Shown: positions 1-8,405, numbered from the stretch's first letter. The stretch is 64,000 nt of DNA from Thiomicrospira sp. ALE5 (GCF_900112445.1 NZ_FOYY01000003.1:434001-498000); one strand, 5' to 3'. Notes: a model not told the origin generated them from the sequence alone. Translations and numbers: made by a program.

Positions 1-846
1 GCCATTGGTAGAGGCCAGTTCACCTGTTAAATTTCCATCTCGATCAGCAACTGTGTATTGAACAAGCCACGAAGTGTATTTTTGTCCTTCCGAATTAGGT
101 ACGCCATTCACTTCTTCAGGCACAACATCACGTTTAAAAAAATTGGCCTGAAGAACATGCTCTCCACCTAAACTATCAAATATAGTCGTTGGGTAAGTAA
201 AATCTGGAAAGCCTTGGTACGAACCATCCGGACCTGTGGGATTTAGCAGGCGTTGCAAGTTATTTGTTGCACCTACGGAATGGTCATCATCATCATCGTC
301 AATTGATTGAAGATTTTGATCAACATTACGAAGTGACTGACCATTAAGGTTAATATTGTAGGTCATTTCATCCGTTGCTCTTGGTGTTCTATTGAGATCG
401 GCCAAGTTGATTGGATTTAACGCAGTTTCAAATACTGGATTGGTTTCAGTGGACAAAGCTTGGTTAAGGTTAAAACCAAGTAAATTGTTACCGGTTTGAT
501 CAGTTACAAAGCCATCTTTATCAAGTTTAAATGAACCATTTCTCGTATATAAGTTATTGTATTGGCCACTGCTATCTTCCAAAATAAAGAAACCTTCCCC
601 ATCCACAGCCAGGTCTAATTCCCTACCCGTTGCCGTAATGGTGCCTTGACCAAAATCTTGCACAATTCTATTAACCAACACCCCATTGCCAGGTGAGTTT
701 TGCGCTCCTGAAAACAAATCAGCAAATTCAGCACGCGAGGTCTTAAAACCAACTGTCTGTGAGTTGGCCAAATTATTAGAAACAACTGACAAACCTTGCG
801 ACATGGCATTGATACCACTCAAAGCATTGAAATAATAAACCGCCAT
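1..846 (-). CDS. flgE: Flagellar hook protein FlgE (partial, C-terminus beyond window)
   Basis: Polymer subunit of the flagellar hook, secreted by the flagellar type III system. The reading frame is open from the ATG at 846 to the window edge (282 codons). It starts MAVYYFNALSGINAMSQG and is followed by SNNLANSQTVGFK, the N-terminal rod/hook signature shared by FlgE, FlgF and FlgG. FlgE is preferred because it lies directly downstream of flgB, flgC and flgD. A good ribosome binding site (GAGGAGA) sits about 6 bases upstream. An odd run of five Asp residues lies near codon 184. The stop codon and roughly a third or more of the protein are outside the window, so total length is unknown. Confidence 0.9.
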   Translation of the reverse strand, partial: MAVYYFNALSGINAMSQGLSVVSNNLANSQTVGFKTSRAEFADLFSGAQNSPGNGVLVNRIVQDFGQGTITATGRELDLAVDGEGFFILEDSSGQYNNLYTRNGSFKLDKDGFVTDQTGNNLLGFNLNQALSTETNPVFETALNPINLADLNRTPRATDEMTYNINLNGQSLRNVDQNLQSIDDDDDDHSVGATNNLQRLLNPTGPDGSYQGFPDFTYPTTIFDSLGGEHVLQANFFKRDVVPEEVNGVPNSEGQKYTSWLVQYTVADRDGNLTGELASTNG

Positions 847-884
847 TATACTTCTCCTCTAAACGAATTCTTTGGCTAACCGCC

Positions 885-1565
885 TTAGCCACCAATTTCA
901 CGAACGGCCTTCATAGATACCCTTTCACCCGTCGATAGGGTTAACAACATATCGCCGTCGGGTTCAACACTAACGGACTGAACCTGCGTACCTAACACCG
1001 TTTTAACCGGCTGAATCTCGCCATCACCATCAAAACCAAATGCCACAACACGGTAATTATTACTGGGTGCCATGCTGCCGTTATTGTCAAGACCATCCCA
1101 ACTAAACCCTGTTTCACCACTATTCAATAACCCAGGGTAATCTAGCTGTCGAACCACACCGCGATTATCTGTAATCACAATCTGCACATTACTCAAACTC
1201 TGATCAGTGCTTAGACGCATCCCACTAGCTTGCCCTTCGGTATGAGACATCACCTCACCTTGCGCTTGAACATTTTTGCCAATTAAGCTGCTGGCTTGCA
1301 TTAATTGCAAGTTTTGAAAGCCGGCTGTCATCGCCATGACAGAACGGTTTAACTCTGTTGTGGCTTCTAGCTGGCTCATTTGGGTTAAATCACTGACAAA
1401 CGCGGTCGGATCCATAGGTTGCGTCGGGTCTTGATTCATAAGCTGCGTGGTCAGTAACATTAAAAATTCTTTTTGACCCATTTCCTGACTTGGCGCAAAT
1501 GCGCCCGCGTTACTCGGCGTACTCAAGGATTCTTTAACACCCGTACTAATCGGTAGCGTATTCAT
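885..1565 (-). CDS. flgD: Flagellar hook assembly scaffold FlgD
   Basis: Hook-capping protein needed for FlgE polymerisation and removed from the finished flagellum. The 226-residue product has the conserved FlgD N-terminal block (QKEFLMLLTTQLMNQDPTQP, then SDLTQMSQLEATTELN near residues 30-75). The C-terminal half reads like the FlgD tudor/Ig-like region (GFSWDGLDNNG, then YRVVAFG). Length is normal for the family. It sits between flgC and flgE on the same strand with short gaps, so it should be in the flgBCDE transcript. AAGGA lies about 8 bases before the ATG. Confidence 0.95.
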   Translation of the reverse strand: MNTLPISTGVKESLSTPSNAGAFAPSQEMGQKEFLMLLTTQLMNQDPTQPMDPTAFVSDLTQMSQLEATTELNRSVMAMTAGFQNLQLMQASSLIGKNVQAQGEVMSHTEGQASGMRLSTDQSLSNVQIVITDNRGVVRQLDYPGLLNSGETGFSWDGLDNNGSMAPSNNYRVVAFGFDGDGEIQPVKTVLGTQVQSVSVEPDGDMLLTLSTGERVSMKAVREIGG

Positions 1566-1575
1566 AATCTATTCC

Positions 1576-1986
1576 TTATTTTCCTAATTGAATGGTACGC
1601 AACGCCAACTGTTTAACGGTATTAAGCACCTCAACATTGGTTTCGTAATTACGCGATGCAGCCATCATGTTTGCCATTTCTTCAACTACATTTACATTGG
1701 GGCGGAAAATATAACCTTCTTCATTAGCCATAGGATGATTGGGCAAATACTCTTTTACCAATGGCTGAGGGTTTTCGGTAATATCCAGCACCCTTACACC
1801 GCCTTTTGGCAACCCCCTCTCACCTTGCAACACCGCTTCAAAAATAGGCTGTTTTGATCGAAACGTGTCTTCCTGATTGCTGCTGATACTATCGACATTC
1901 GCCATATTTGAGGCAATGGTATTGAGTCGCACCGTTTGTGCATGCATCGCCGAACCCGAAATAGACATGGTATTAAATAATGACAT
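1576..1986 (-). CDS. flgC: Flagellar basal-body rod protein FlgC
   Basis: Proximal rod component of the flagellar basal body. I start it at the ATG at 1986 (136 residues, MSLFNTMSISGSAMHAQTV) rather than at the upstream in-frame codon at 2046. This matches normal FlgC length, places the start 4 bases after the flgB stop, and leaves a GAGGGG ribosome site just upstream. The N-terminus carries the rod-family motif TIASNMANVDS. The C-terminus ends in the usual helical block with EEMANMMAASRNYETNVEVL. It is transcribed with flgB and flgD. Confidence 0.95.
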   Translation of the reverse strand: MSLFNTMSISGSAMHAQTVRLNTIASNMANVDSISSNQEDTFRSKQPIFEAVLQGERGLPKGGVRVLDITENPQPLVKEYLPNHPMANEEGYIFRPNVNVVEEMANMMAASRNYETNVEVLNTVKQLALRTIQLGK

Positions 1987-1990
1987 GACC

Positions 1991-2380
1991 TTAATCCCCT
2001 CTGAGCGCACCTTTGATGCGCTGAATACGATTATCAATAAACTCAAGTGTTGTTTGGTACATTAAAGCGTTGTCGGTAAACAATGTTTGCTCAATATGAG
2101 TCTCAACCGTATTACCGTCGATTGATGGCTGAGTAGGCATGCGATATTGAACTAAACCTGACGCACCCCCATCAGCACTTCCGATATGAGCTCCATGTGT
2201 TCTAGCCATTCCCATGGTATTCTGATCTGCTAAGGCACCTGTCATGGCCGCACGAAAATCAATGTCACGTGCTTTAAAATGAGGGGTCTCCGCATTGGCC
2301 AAATTACTGGCTAGCAGCTCGGTGCGCTGTTGGCGCAATCTGAGCGCCTGCTCGTGAACTCCAAATACATTGTCAAACAT
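1991..2380 (-). CDS. flgB: Flagellar basal-body rod protein FlgB
   Basis: Proximal rod protein and first gene of the flgBCDE cluster. The 129-residue product begins MFDNVFGVHEQALRLRQQR and contains the rod motif LLASNLANAETPHFKARDID, typical of FlgB. It lies immediately downstream of a sigma-54 type promoter (2414-2429), so it probably marks the 5' end of a middle-class flagellar operon. flgC follows after 4 bases. Confidence 0.95.
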   Translation of the reverse strand: MFDNVFGVHEQALRLRQQRTELLASNLANAETPHFKARDIDFRAAMTGALADQNTMGMARTHGAHIGSADGGASGLVQYRMPTQPSIDGNTVETHIEQTLFTDNALMYQTTLEFIDNRIQRIKGALRGD

Positions 2381-2413
2381 AGCTATTCACCTAAATTCTA
2401 ATGTAGATTATTA

Positions 2414-2429
2414 AGCAAACTCAGTGCCA
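2414..2429 (-). promoter_or_regulatory. Sigma-54 promoter for flgBCDE
   Basis: On the minus strand the sequence TGGCACTGAGTTTGCT has the invariant GG and GC dinucleotides exactly 10 bases apart and closely fits TGGCAC-N5-TTGC. It ends about 34 bases before the flgB start. Sigma-54 (RpoN) with an NtrC-type activator such as FleQ/FlrC drives flgB operons in many polar-flagellated gammaproteobacteria, so the location fits. No activator site was identified. Confidence 0.85.
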
Positions 2430-2549
2430 AAAACTGTTTTAAGAGACAAGTATTACAAAATCTTCACGACGCCCTGTCATGGCAAACGCGCTACTATATA
2501 GACACTATGAAATCAAAGATTTAAACCAAAACTAAACGGGATAAACACA

Positions 2550-3722
2550 ATGAGCAATAATTCACTGGATAATGCCTATCCCTATGTCGTACTGGGCATG
2601 GGATGCTTTTGGGGTGCTGAAAAAAGAATGTTGACGCTTGAGGGCGTCATGGATGTGGAGTCTGGCTACGCAAATGGTGAAATTACCGCCAGCTATGAGG
2701 CGATTCTCGCTCATGAACGCCAGTTGCGCTTAGGATTAAGTGATTTAAAAAACCATGTTGAAGTGGTTAAAGTATGGTTTGACCCGGCAAAAACTACCCT
2801 TGAACACGTATTAGCGCGATTTTGGGAAAGTCACAACCCCACCCAAGGAGATCGTCAAGGTAACGATATCGGCAGTAATTACCGCAGTGCCATTTTTACC
2901 GCCAGTGACCAAGACTTGCCGATTGCTGAGGCCAGTAAGGCAACCTATCAACAGGCTTTGACTGCAGCAGGCCTGCCTAAGATCACCACTGAAATCACCC
3001 GATTAACTCACTACACCCCCGCCGAGACTTACCACCAACGCTATTTACAAAAGAACCCCAATGGCTATTGCGGGTTAGGCGGTACTGGCGTAGCCTATCC
3101 CTCTGCAACAAGATTCAATCCTTATCCTAATAGCTGTTTAGTTATCTATGGCGCCAGTAAAAATCACACTACCGAGGCTTTTTTACACGCCATACTTGAA
3201 ACCTATCCTTTGCCGTTTGAGATACGCCGCGTCAATACGGCAAGCAACACAGCAACCGACACGCCACTGACTTTGCAGTTTGAACACCATGGCCGCCCTG
3301 TTGGTGAATTTACCGGCCCATATGATGCGCCCTATGAGGCATTTTGGCGCTGGTTAGGTCAGTATCTATTAACCGAGGAACAACAATATATCGCCTTTTC
3401 ACAAGGTACTGAACGCCCTTTTTGTGGCCCCTATTTAACGGAAAAACGGCGCGGCTGGTTCCTTGACCCTTTGTCAGGCGTAGCCTTGTTCCATAGTGAT
3501 ACCAAATTTGATAGCGGCACTGGCTGGCCCAGTTTTTATGACGTAATGCCCAATGCGGTGAGCCTCGTAAAAGATCGCTCTCATGGCATGATTAGAACGG
3601 AAGTGCGCAGTGCCAGTACCGGCATTCATTTGGGTCATGTGTTTGAAGATGGCCCTGCCCCCACCCATTTACGCTACTGCATTAACGGCCAGGTACTCTT
3701 ATTTAAACATGATAAAAAATAG
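2550..3722 (+). CDS. msrAB: Peptide methionine sulfoxide reductase MsrA/MsrB fusion
   Basis: Repairs oxidised methionine: MsrA acts on the S-sulfoxide, MsrB on the R-sulfoxide. Residues 10-185 are MsrA, with the catalytic motif GCFWG (Cys19) and the C-terminal YHQRYLQKNPNGYCG. Residues 285-385 are MsrB: TKFDSGTGWPSF, HLGHVFEDGP and the catalytic-cysteine motif RYCING (Cys377). The two CxxC zinc pairs of many MsrB enzymes are absent. Residues 190-275 form a linker of about 85 residues that I do not recognise. The MsrA part is also divergent, with an insertion around residues 48-70 and NH in place of the usual GH. No signal peptide is seen, so it is probably cytoplasmic. It stands alone, facing away from flgB. 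Confidence 0.85.
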   Translation: MSNNSLDNAYPYVVLGMGCFWGAEKRMLTLEGVMDVESGYANGEITASYEAILAHERQLRLGLSDLKNHVEVVKVWFDPAKTTLEHVLARFWESHNPTQGDRQGNDIGSNYRSAIFTASDQDLPIAEASKATYQQALTAAGLPKITTEITRLTHYTPAETYHQRYLQKNPNGYCGLGGTGVAYPSATRFNPYPNSCLVIYGASKNHTTEAFLHAILETYPLPFEIRRVNTASNTATDTPLTLQFEHHGRPVGEFTGPYDAPYEAFWRWLGQYLLTEEQQYIAFSQGTERPFCGPYLTEKRRGWFLDPLSGVALFHSDTKFDSGTGWPSFYDVMPNAVSLVKDRSHGMIRTEVRSASTGIHLGHVFEDGPAPTHLRYCINGQVLLFKHDKK

Positions 3723-3752
3723 AGTGCTAGACATAAAAAGGTAACATGCTAT

Positions 3753-3780
3753 TTGCAAATGGGCTTATTCACTCTACAAT
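3753..3780 (+). promoter_or_regulatory. Sigma-70 promoter for selO
   Basis: TTGCAA, a 16-base spacer, then TACAAT. Transcription would start near 3787, leaving a leader of about 28 bases before the selO ATG at 3815. Confidence 0.55.
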
Positions 3781-3814
3781 AATGCAATAACCTACTAATT
3801 CACTCGGAAATAGC

Positions 3815-5236
3815 ATGTCAGCTTTTACACCCTTTCAACAACCCTTTTGCCAACTAGGCTCAACATTCTTTCGACACTGTCAGCCTGAACCGCTCGTTGA
3901 CGCCCACTGGATAGCCCGCAATGAAGCGCTGATTGCACAACACGCCATCGCTTTCGACGACAAAACCCTACTTAATTTAGCCAGTGGAATCCTTGACGAT
4001 TCGCACGAGCCCATTGCACAAAAATACACCGGACATCAGTTTGGATACTACAACCCCGATTTAGGTGATGGTCGCGGCCTATTGTTAGGACAAGGATCAC
4101 AACAACATGATATTCCCTATGATTGGCATTTAAAAGGCGCGGGGCGTACGCCTTTTTCACGTGGCGGTGACGGTCGTGCAGTCCTCCGCTCATGTATTCG
4201 AGAATATTTGGCGAGTGAGGCTATGGCCGGACTTGGCATTCCAACCAGTCGCGCATTAAGCGTGGTGAGCAATCAAGAAACCGTGTGGCGAGAAGGACCG
4301 GAAGCCCGTGCAGCGCTACTACGGTTAACCCCAAGTCATATTCGCTTTGGTCATTTTGAATGGGCCGCTGAAGTTGGTGCCGATGCCAGTAAACAACTGG
4401 CTGATTACGTTATTGCCCAACATTTTGTTCATTTAGCTGATTCACCCAACCCCTATGCGGCATTACTACGCCAAATTGTGGTCAGCACGGCCCAGCTTAT
4501 TGCTAAATGGCAAAGCGTTGGCTTTAATCACGGTGTCATGAATACCGACAACTTTTCAATCTTAGGCGAAACCTTCGATTATGGCCCCTACGGATTTTTA
4601 GATGATTGTCAGATAGGTTACATTTGTAATCACTCTGACCATGCAGGCCGCTATGCCTACAACGAACAACCGCAAATAGGTTTATGGAATTGTCAGGTCT
4701 TAGCCGCCAGCTTTGCCAACCTGATTCCAAGTGAGGCTACGCGTAGCGCCATTATTAATGACTATGTCAGTGAATATAACAACCACTACATCCATTTAAT
4801 GCGCCAAAAACTTGGCTTGACTCAGACTCAGCCAAGCGACAAAGAATTAGTCGCCAAACTGATTGTTTTGATGGATAAGCACCGACTAGATTGGAGCTGC
4901 ACTTGGCGTGAATTGGCGCAAGATTTTGAAGCACAACAAGCCAGTCAACTCAGCGATTACCAGGCCTGGTGGCGGGACTATCAAGCAAGACTAGACTTTG
5001 AAACGTCATCAGAAAATGACCGCAACATGTTGATTTTAAACAACAATCCCCAGCTTATTTTACGAAACTATATTGCCCAAGAAGCGATTGAGCGAGCAGA
5101 ATCTGGGGATACCCATTGGGTAGATGATTTACGCCAAGCCTTGCAAAACCCTTTTGAGGTTTCAACGCAATGGCAAGACTACAGTAATAGACCAAGCCTA
5201 CAACAAAAAGGTTTACGTTTAAGCTGTTCGTCCTAA
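3815..5236 (+). CDS. selO: Protein adenylyltransferase SelO (YdiU family)
   Basis: Pseudokinase-fold enzyme that transfers AMP from ATP to Ser/Thr/Tyr of target proteins; linked to redox homeostasis in E. coli. Family signatures seen are QKYTGHQFGYYNPDLGDGRG, LLGQG, HLKGAGRTPFSRGGDGRA and the active-site block NHGVMNTDNFSI followed by YGPYGFLDD. Length is 473 residues, close to E. coli SelO (about 478). The C-terminus ends SCSS: the cysteine at the position occupied by selenocysteine in eukaryotic SelO, encoded here by an ordinary TGT codon. The last 18 bases overlap the convergent cheW. Confidence 0.95.
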   Translation: MSAFTPFQQPFCQLGSTFFRHCQPEPLVDAHWIARNEALIAQHAIAFDDKTLLNLASGILDDSHEPIAQKYTGHQFGYYNPDLGDGRGLLLGQGSQQHDIPYDWHLKGAGRTPFSRGGDGRAVLRSCIREYLASEAMAGLGIPTSRALSVVSNQETVWREGPEARAALLRLTPSHIRFGHFEWAAEVGADASKQLADYVIAQHFVHLADSPNPYAALLRQIVVSTAQLIAKWQSVGFNHGVMNTDNFSILGETFDYGPYGFLDDCQIGYICNHSDHAGRYAYNEQPQIGLWNCQVLAASFANLIPSEATRSAIINDYVSEYNNHYIHLMRQKLGLTQTQPSDKELVAKLIVLMDKHRLDWSCTWRELAQDFEAQQASQLSDYQAWWRDYQARLDFETSSENDRNMLILNNNPQLILRNYIAQEAIERAESGDTHWVDDLRQALQNPFEVSTQWQDYSNRPSLQQKGLRLSCSS

Positions 5237-5701
5237 TTGATTTAGCAAACTCTCCGCAATAAGCTTTTCTAGGTTTAACAAAATAACCATCTTAGCCTTA
5301 TCTTGCTGATCTTTAATACTCGTCAATCCAAGGATATACTGCTGGTCGACATTGGATGAAATATCGGGTGCGGGTTGCAAGTTTTCAGTATCAAATGTCT
5401 TAACATCGGACACAGCATCCACCACCAATCCTAGTGTTCTGACATCATCTCCCTGCCCCATTTGCACAACAATTACCACCGTGGTTACAGTAAAAGACGC
5501 ATCAAGTTTAAACTTTGTTCTTAAATCAATCACCGGCACCAAGGTTCCACGCAAATCAATGACCCCGCGCACGTAATCTGGTACATTGGGTAAGGGATCA
5601 GGCTCATGCCATCCGCGAATTTCTTGCACGCACAAAATATTGATGGCGTATTGCTCAGGCCCGAGCATAAAGGTTAAAAATTCTTGTTGGTTGCGACTCA
5701 T
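5219..5701 (-). CDS. cheW: Chemotaxis coupling protein CheW
   Basis: Scaffold linking chemoreceptors to the CheA kinase. The 160-residue single-domain protein has the CheW core: FMLGPEQYAINILCVQEI, PNVPDYVRGVIDLRGTLVPVI, and LGLVVDAVSDV. It is isolated from any che operon here, so it may serve the flagellar chemosensory system or another CheA complex encoded elsewhere. Its stop lies 18 bases inside the convergent selO, with no terminator between them. Confidence 0.92.
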   Translation of the reverse strand: MSRNQQEFLTFMLGPEQYAINILCVQEIRGWHEPDPLPNVPDYVRGVIDLRGTLVPVIDLRTKFKLDASFTVTTVVIVVQMGQGDDVRTLGLVVDAVSDVKTFDTENLQPAPDISSNVDQQYILGLTSIKDQQDKAKMVILLNLEKLIAESLLNQLGRTA

Positions 5702-5743
5702 AATGTTTTACCTTGTTAGCTATCTAAACTTGAAAATAAGCAA

Positions 5744-5770
5744 TTAACCCATATAGGGTTATCATAACCC
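5744..5770. promoter_or_regulatory. Alternating AACCC/GGGTT arms between cheW and ygfZ
   Basis: Three alternating arms: TTAACCC, 5 bases, GGGTTA, 3 bases, TAACCC. The second and third arms form a perfect inverted repeat around TCA. They lie in the short divergent region between cheW and ygfZ, with no T-run that would make a terminator. A protein operator is possible; the factor is unknown. Confidence 0.4.
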
Positions 5771-5805
5771 AATTTCGTCCAACTTTAAGCAGATAGAGAA
5801 GACAC

Positions 5806-6879
5806 ATGATTAATAATGACTGGCAGACCTTTTTAACCGCTCAACAAGCCACTCTAAACGAACAGGGTGCGATTACAGCATTACAGTTTCCTGAACTAGA
5901 GCGGACTATCCTAACTCATGGTCCGGCATTAACCAGCCTTGCCCATGATGCGCTGCTTGAAGTCAGTGGCGACGACGCGCTCAGTTTTTTAAATGGTCAA
6001 TTTACCAATGACATAAAACTCGTTAGCGAGGACCAGGCCTGCTATAGCGCCTACTGTGACCCAAAAGGTCAGGTTCTAGCAATCATGTTAGTTTTTAAAA
6101 TGGGCGACAACTATTATCTAAGCTTTGATGGCAGCCTCAAGGACACCATCCAAAAACGTCTACAAATGTTTATTATGCGCTCTAAAGTAACCCTAACCGA
6201 TGTCAGCCAAGACTGGATCAAAATTGGCTATGCCGGCCAGTTTGCCGATTTAGAAATTCAGCGTCGCCTGGATGTTAAATTGAAAAAATTGCTTAATACG
6301 GCCCAAGCAAAAGATGAAGGCTTTCCCGACCTAACCTTGATTAAAGTACCCGGACCCTATCATAGTTATGAAATTTTTGCGCCCGTTGCAACAGCACAAA
6401 AAGCCTGGGATGCACTTAAACGCAATGGTGAAGCGACCAACTCTCTGGATTGGCGATTGCTAAAAATCTTAGCTGGCATTCCCAGTGTTAATGCCCAGAC
6501 GTCTGGACAATTTATTGCCCAGTTTTTGAATCTTGATAAGCTTGAGCAAATCAATTTCAAAAAAGGCTGTTATCCCGGGCAGGAAATTATTGCGCGCTTG
6601 CATTATCGTAGCCAACCCAGCAAACGCATGTTTCGCTTAAAGCTCGCCCAATTGGTTGATCTTGAACCGGGGTCAGAGTTAAGTCTAATGGACGACAATG
6701 AGAAAAAACATAAGTTTGAAGTCGTCTCGGCCACCGCTGATATCTTTAGCGGCACACAAGTGCTCGCCGTCGCTACGGTTAAATCACTTGAAGCCGCAAT
6801 TGGCCAACTGCAAAGCGAAGCAACAGGCCTGGTGACCATCGAACCCCACCCTTATCCGATGGTATCTGTTGAAGATTAA
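5806..6879 (+). CDS. ygfZ: YgfZ, folate-binding iron-sulfur cluster repair/assembly protein
   Basis: Aminomethyltransferase-like protein that helps maturation or repair of certain Fe-S enzymes, with a folate-binding fold. The diagnostic motif KKGCYPGQE lies near residue 250, followed by IIARLHYRS. The N-terminal FLNGQFTNDI and CDPKGQVLA blocks match the family. At 357 residues it is slightly longer than E. coli YgfZ (about 326). Its stop overlaps the stop of the convergent helicase gene by 3 bases. Confidence 0.92.
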   Translation: MINNDWQTFLTAQQATLNEQGAITALQFPELERTILTHGPALTSLAHDALLEVSGDDALSFLNGQFTNDIKLVSEDQACYSAYCDPKGQVLAIMLVFKMGDNYYLSFDGSLKDTIQKRLQMFIMRSKVTLTDVSQDWIKIGYAGQFADLEIQRRLDVKLKKLLNTAQAKDEGFPDLTLIKVPGPYHSYEIFAPVATAQKAWDALKRNGEATNSLDWRLLKILAGIPSVNAQTSGQFIAQFLNLDKLEQINFKKGCYPGQEIIARLHYRSQPSKRMFRLKLAQLVDLEPGSELSLMDDNEKKHKFEVVSATADIFSGTQVLAVATVKSLEAAIGQLQSEATGLVTIEPHPYPMVSVED

Positions 6880-8405
6880 GCCAGCTTTTTAGCCCTGGAT
6901 TTTGGCTGAGTCGCTTCTTGTTCAGCCAATTTAGCAAAAAACTGGTTGAGTGCCTTGGGTAACTTAAGCACTTTTTTAGCGCGCGTAATCGCAACATAAA
7001 GCACATTCAGTTGCTCTTGATAATCAGGCGCATCGACCTCCGGCACCTCAAAATCGGATGCTAAGAGCACCTGCTCAAAGCCCAAGCCTTTTGCTTTGTG
7101 CACCGTACTAATAAAAACCTGTGATGCTTGGCGTGACCCCGACGCACAGTGTTGATGCAAACGTGCAATACGCGCTAGCGTTTGCTCTCGGTGGGTTTCT
7201 ACAAATTTAATAATATTTTTCCATTCATTTTTCTGTGCCTCATCCGCCACCTGAGTAAACTCTTGCCAACTGGTAAAAATCGCCAAATCACTGACCTTCA
7301 CCTGCTGTAATTTACCCCGATAGAGTGCAAACGCTGATTCAATCAATTTTGCGACTTGATCCAATCCACCATTAATTTCAAAGGTAATTTTACGTTCAAT
7401 ACAAAACTCGGCCACTTCAAACACCTTAGCATTGGTACGACATAGCACGGTATAGGCGGCATAAGGATCAAAATGCGTGTTCACAGGATAGTCTTTAGCC
7501 AAGCCTTTTAACTCACGCTGCTCGCCCGTTTGTTGCAACAGTAAATTGGCTAGCTTGGCAATATGCTGCCCAAAACGAAAGGATTGCGTCAGTGGATAAT
7601 GCTGTTTAGGCTCGCCTAACAAACTCGCGCTGGCTTTGCGCCAAGTATAAATTTGCTGATGCTGATCACCCACCCAAATTTTTTGCGCCTGTTGCTGTGT
7701 CAGCAAGGCTTTAAGCACCTGATTGGTATCCTGGGCTTCATCTAAAAATAACAGCTGATAACTTAATTGCGGACGACGTAACTGAAACAGCTTCAAATAG
7801 CCATCATGGGTAATTGCACAAGGATGGGCTTCATCAAACATGGCCTGAGCAAGCGCACGTACACTGGCAATCAGCGGGGTTAAGAATGCGCTTTGCTCAT
7901 GTGGCTTAAGCGTTCGTAACCACTCTTGCAGCGACTCAGGGGCATGAGACGCATCGGGTTCGCTATCCGCAGAATTGCAAAAACCACTCAGAGTTTCACT
8001 AATGGCTAGATTTATTTGAAAACGACTACGTCCAAAGGTGGGCCAATTAGCTGTCTTCTCAGCATAGGCTTCAATATCTTGAAAGGGAATAAAACCGCCG
8101 CCGGCACGCAGCTTTTGCAACATAGGCTGACTCGGTTGCACGACATAACGATACGCTAGACTATGCGCTGTTCGACACTCCACCCAATTAGGAAATAAGG
8201 CTTGGGCTTCTTGCGCTATCGCTTTGTTAAAGGCGAGATACAAGGTTTTTTTAAACGGTTGATGTTGTGCTATCGCATTAAGCGTCGCCGTTTTACTGGT
8301 GCCAGCAAAGGCAGGCACCGCAAAGCTTTTGCCTGCCATAGCGGCCTCAATAATCGCCACTTGCTCTAATGTGGCTGCAAATCCATCAACTTTATAATCG
8401 CTCAT
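6876..8405 (-). CDS. UvrD/FBH1-like superfamily 1 DNA helicase
   Basis: ATP-dependent DNA unwinding enzyme. SF1 motifs appear in order: Walker A variant AFAGTSKTA (residues 32-40), motif Ia TAHSLAYRYV, Walker B LLFLDEAQDTN, motif III IWVGDQHQQIYTWR, motif IV SFRFGQHIAKLANLLL, motif V STVHKAKGLGFEQV, motif VI LYVAITRAKK. The compact 509-residue layout and the TAHSLA box recall FBH1-like helicases more than full UvrD/Rep. Walker A has Ser37 where Gly normally precedes the Lys, which is unusual. The start overlaps the symporter stop (ATGA), so the two are translationally coupled. Confidence 0.85.
   Translation of the reverse strand: MSDYKVDGFAATLEQVAIIEAAMAGKSFAVPAFAGTSKTATLNAIAQHQPFKKTLYLAFNKAIAQEAQALFPNWVECRTAHSLAYRYVVQPSQPMLQKLRAGGGFIPFQDIEAYAEKTANWPTFGRSRFQINLAISETLSGFCNSADSEPDASHAPESLQEWLRTLKPHEQSAFLTPLIASVRALAQAMFDEAHPCAITHDGYLKLFQLRRPQLSYQLLFLDEAQDTNQVLKALLTQQQAQKIWVGDQHQQIYTWRKASASLLGEPKQHYPLTQSFRFGQHIAKLANLLLQQTGEQRELKGLAKDYPVNTHFDPYAAYTVLCRTNAKVFEVAEFCIERKITFEINGGLDQVAKLIESAFALYRGKLQQVKVSDLAIFTSWQEFTQVADEAQKNEWKNIIKFVETHREQTLARIARLHQHCASGSRQASQVFISTVHKAKGLGFEQVLLASDFEVPEVDAPDYQEQLNVLYVAITRAKKVLKLPKALNQFFAKLAEQEATQPKSRAKKLA

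Noticed and set aside
615-818. Minus-strand 67-codon frame inside flgE
   Set aside because: Out of frame with the clear FlgE reading frame that runs from 846 to the window edge.
1588-2065. Plus-strand frames opposite flgC/flgB
   Set aside because: Antisense shadows of well-supported flagellar genes.
5222-5236. Possible selenocysteine at the SelO C-terminus
   Set aside because: The codon is TGT (Cys) and the stop is TAA, so no Sec readthrough is needed.
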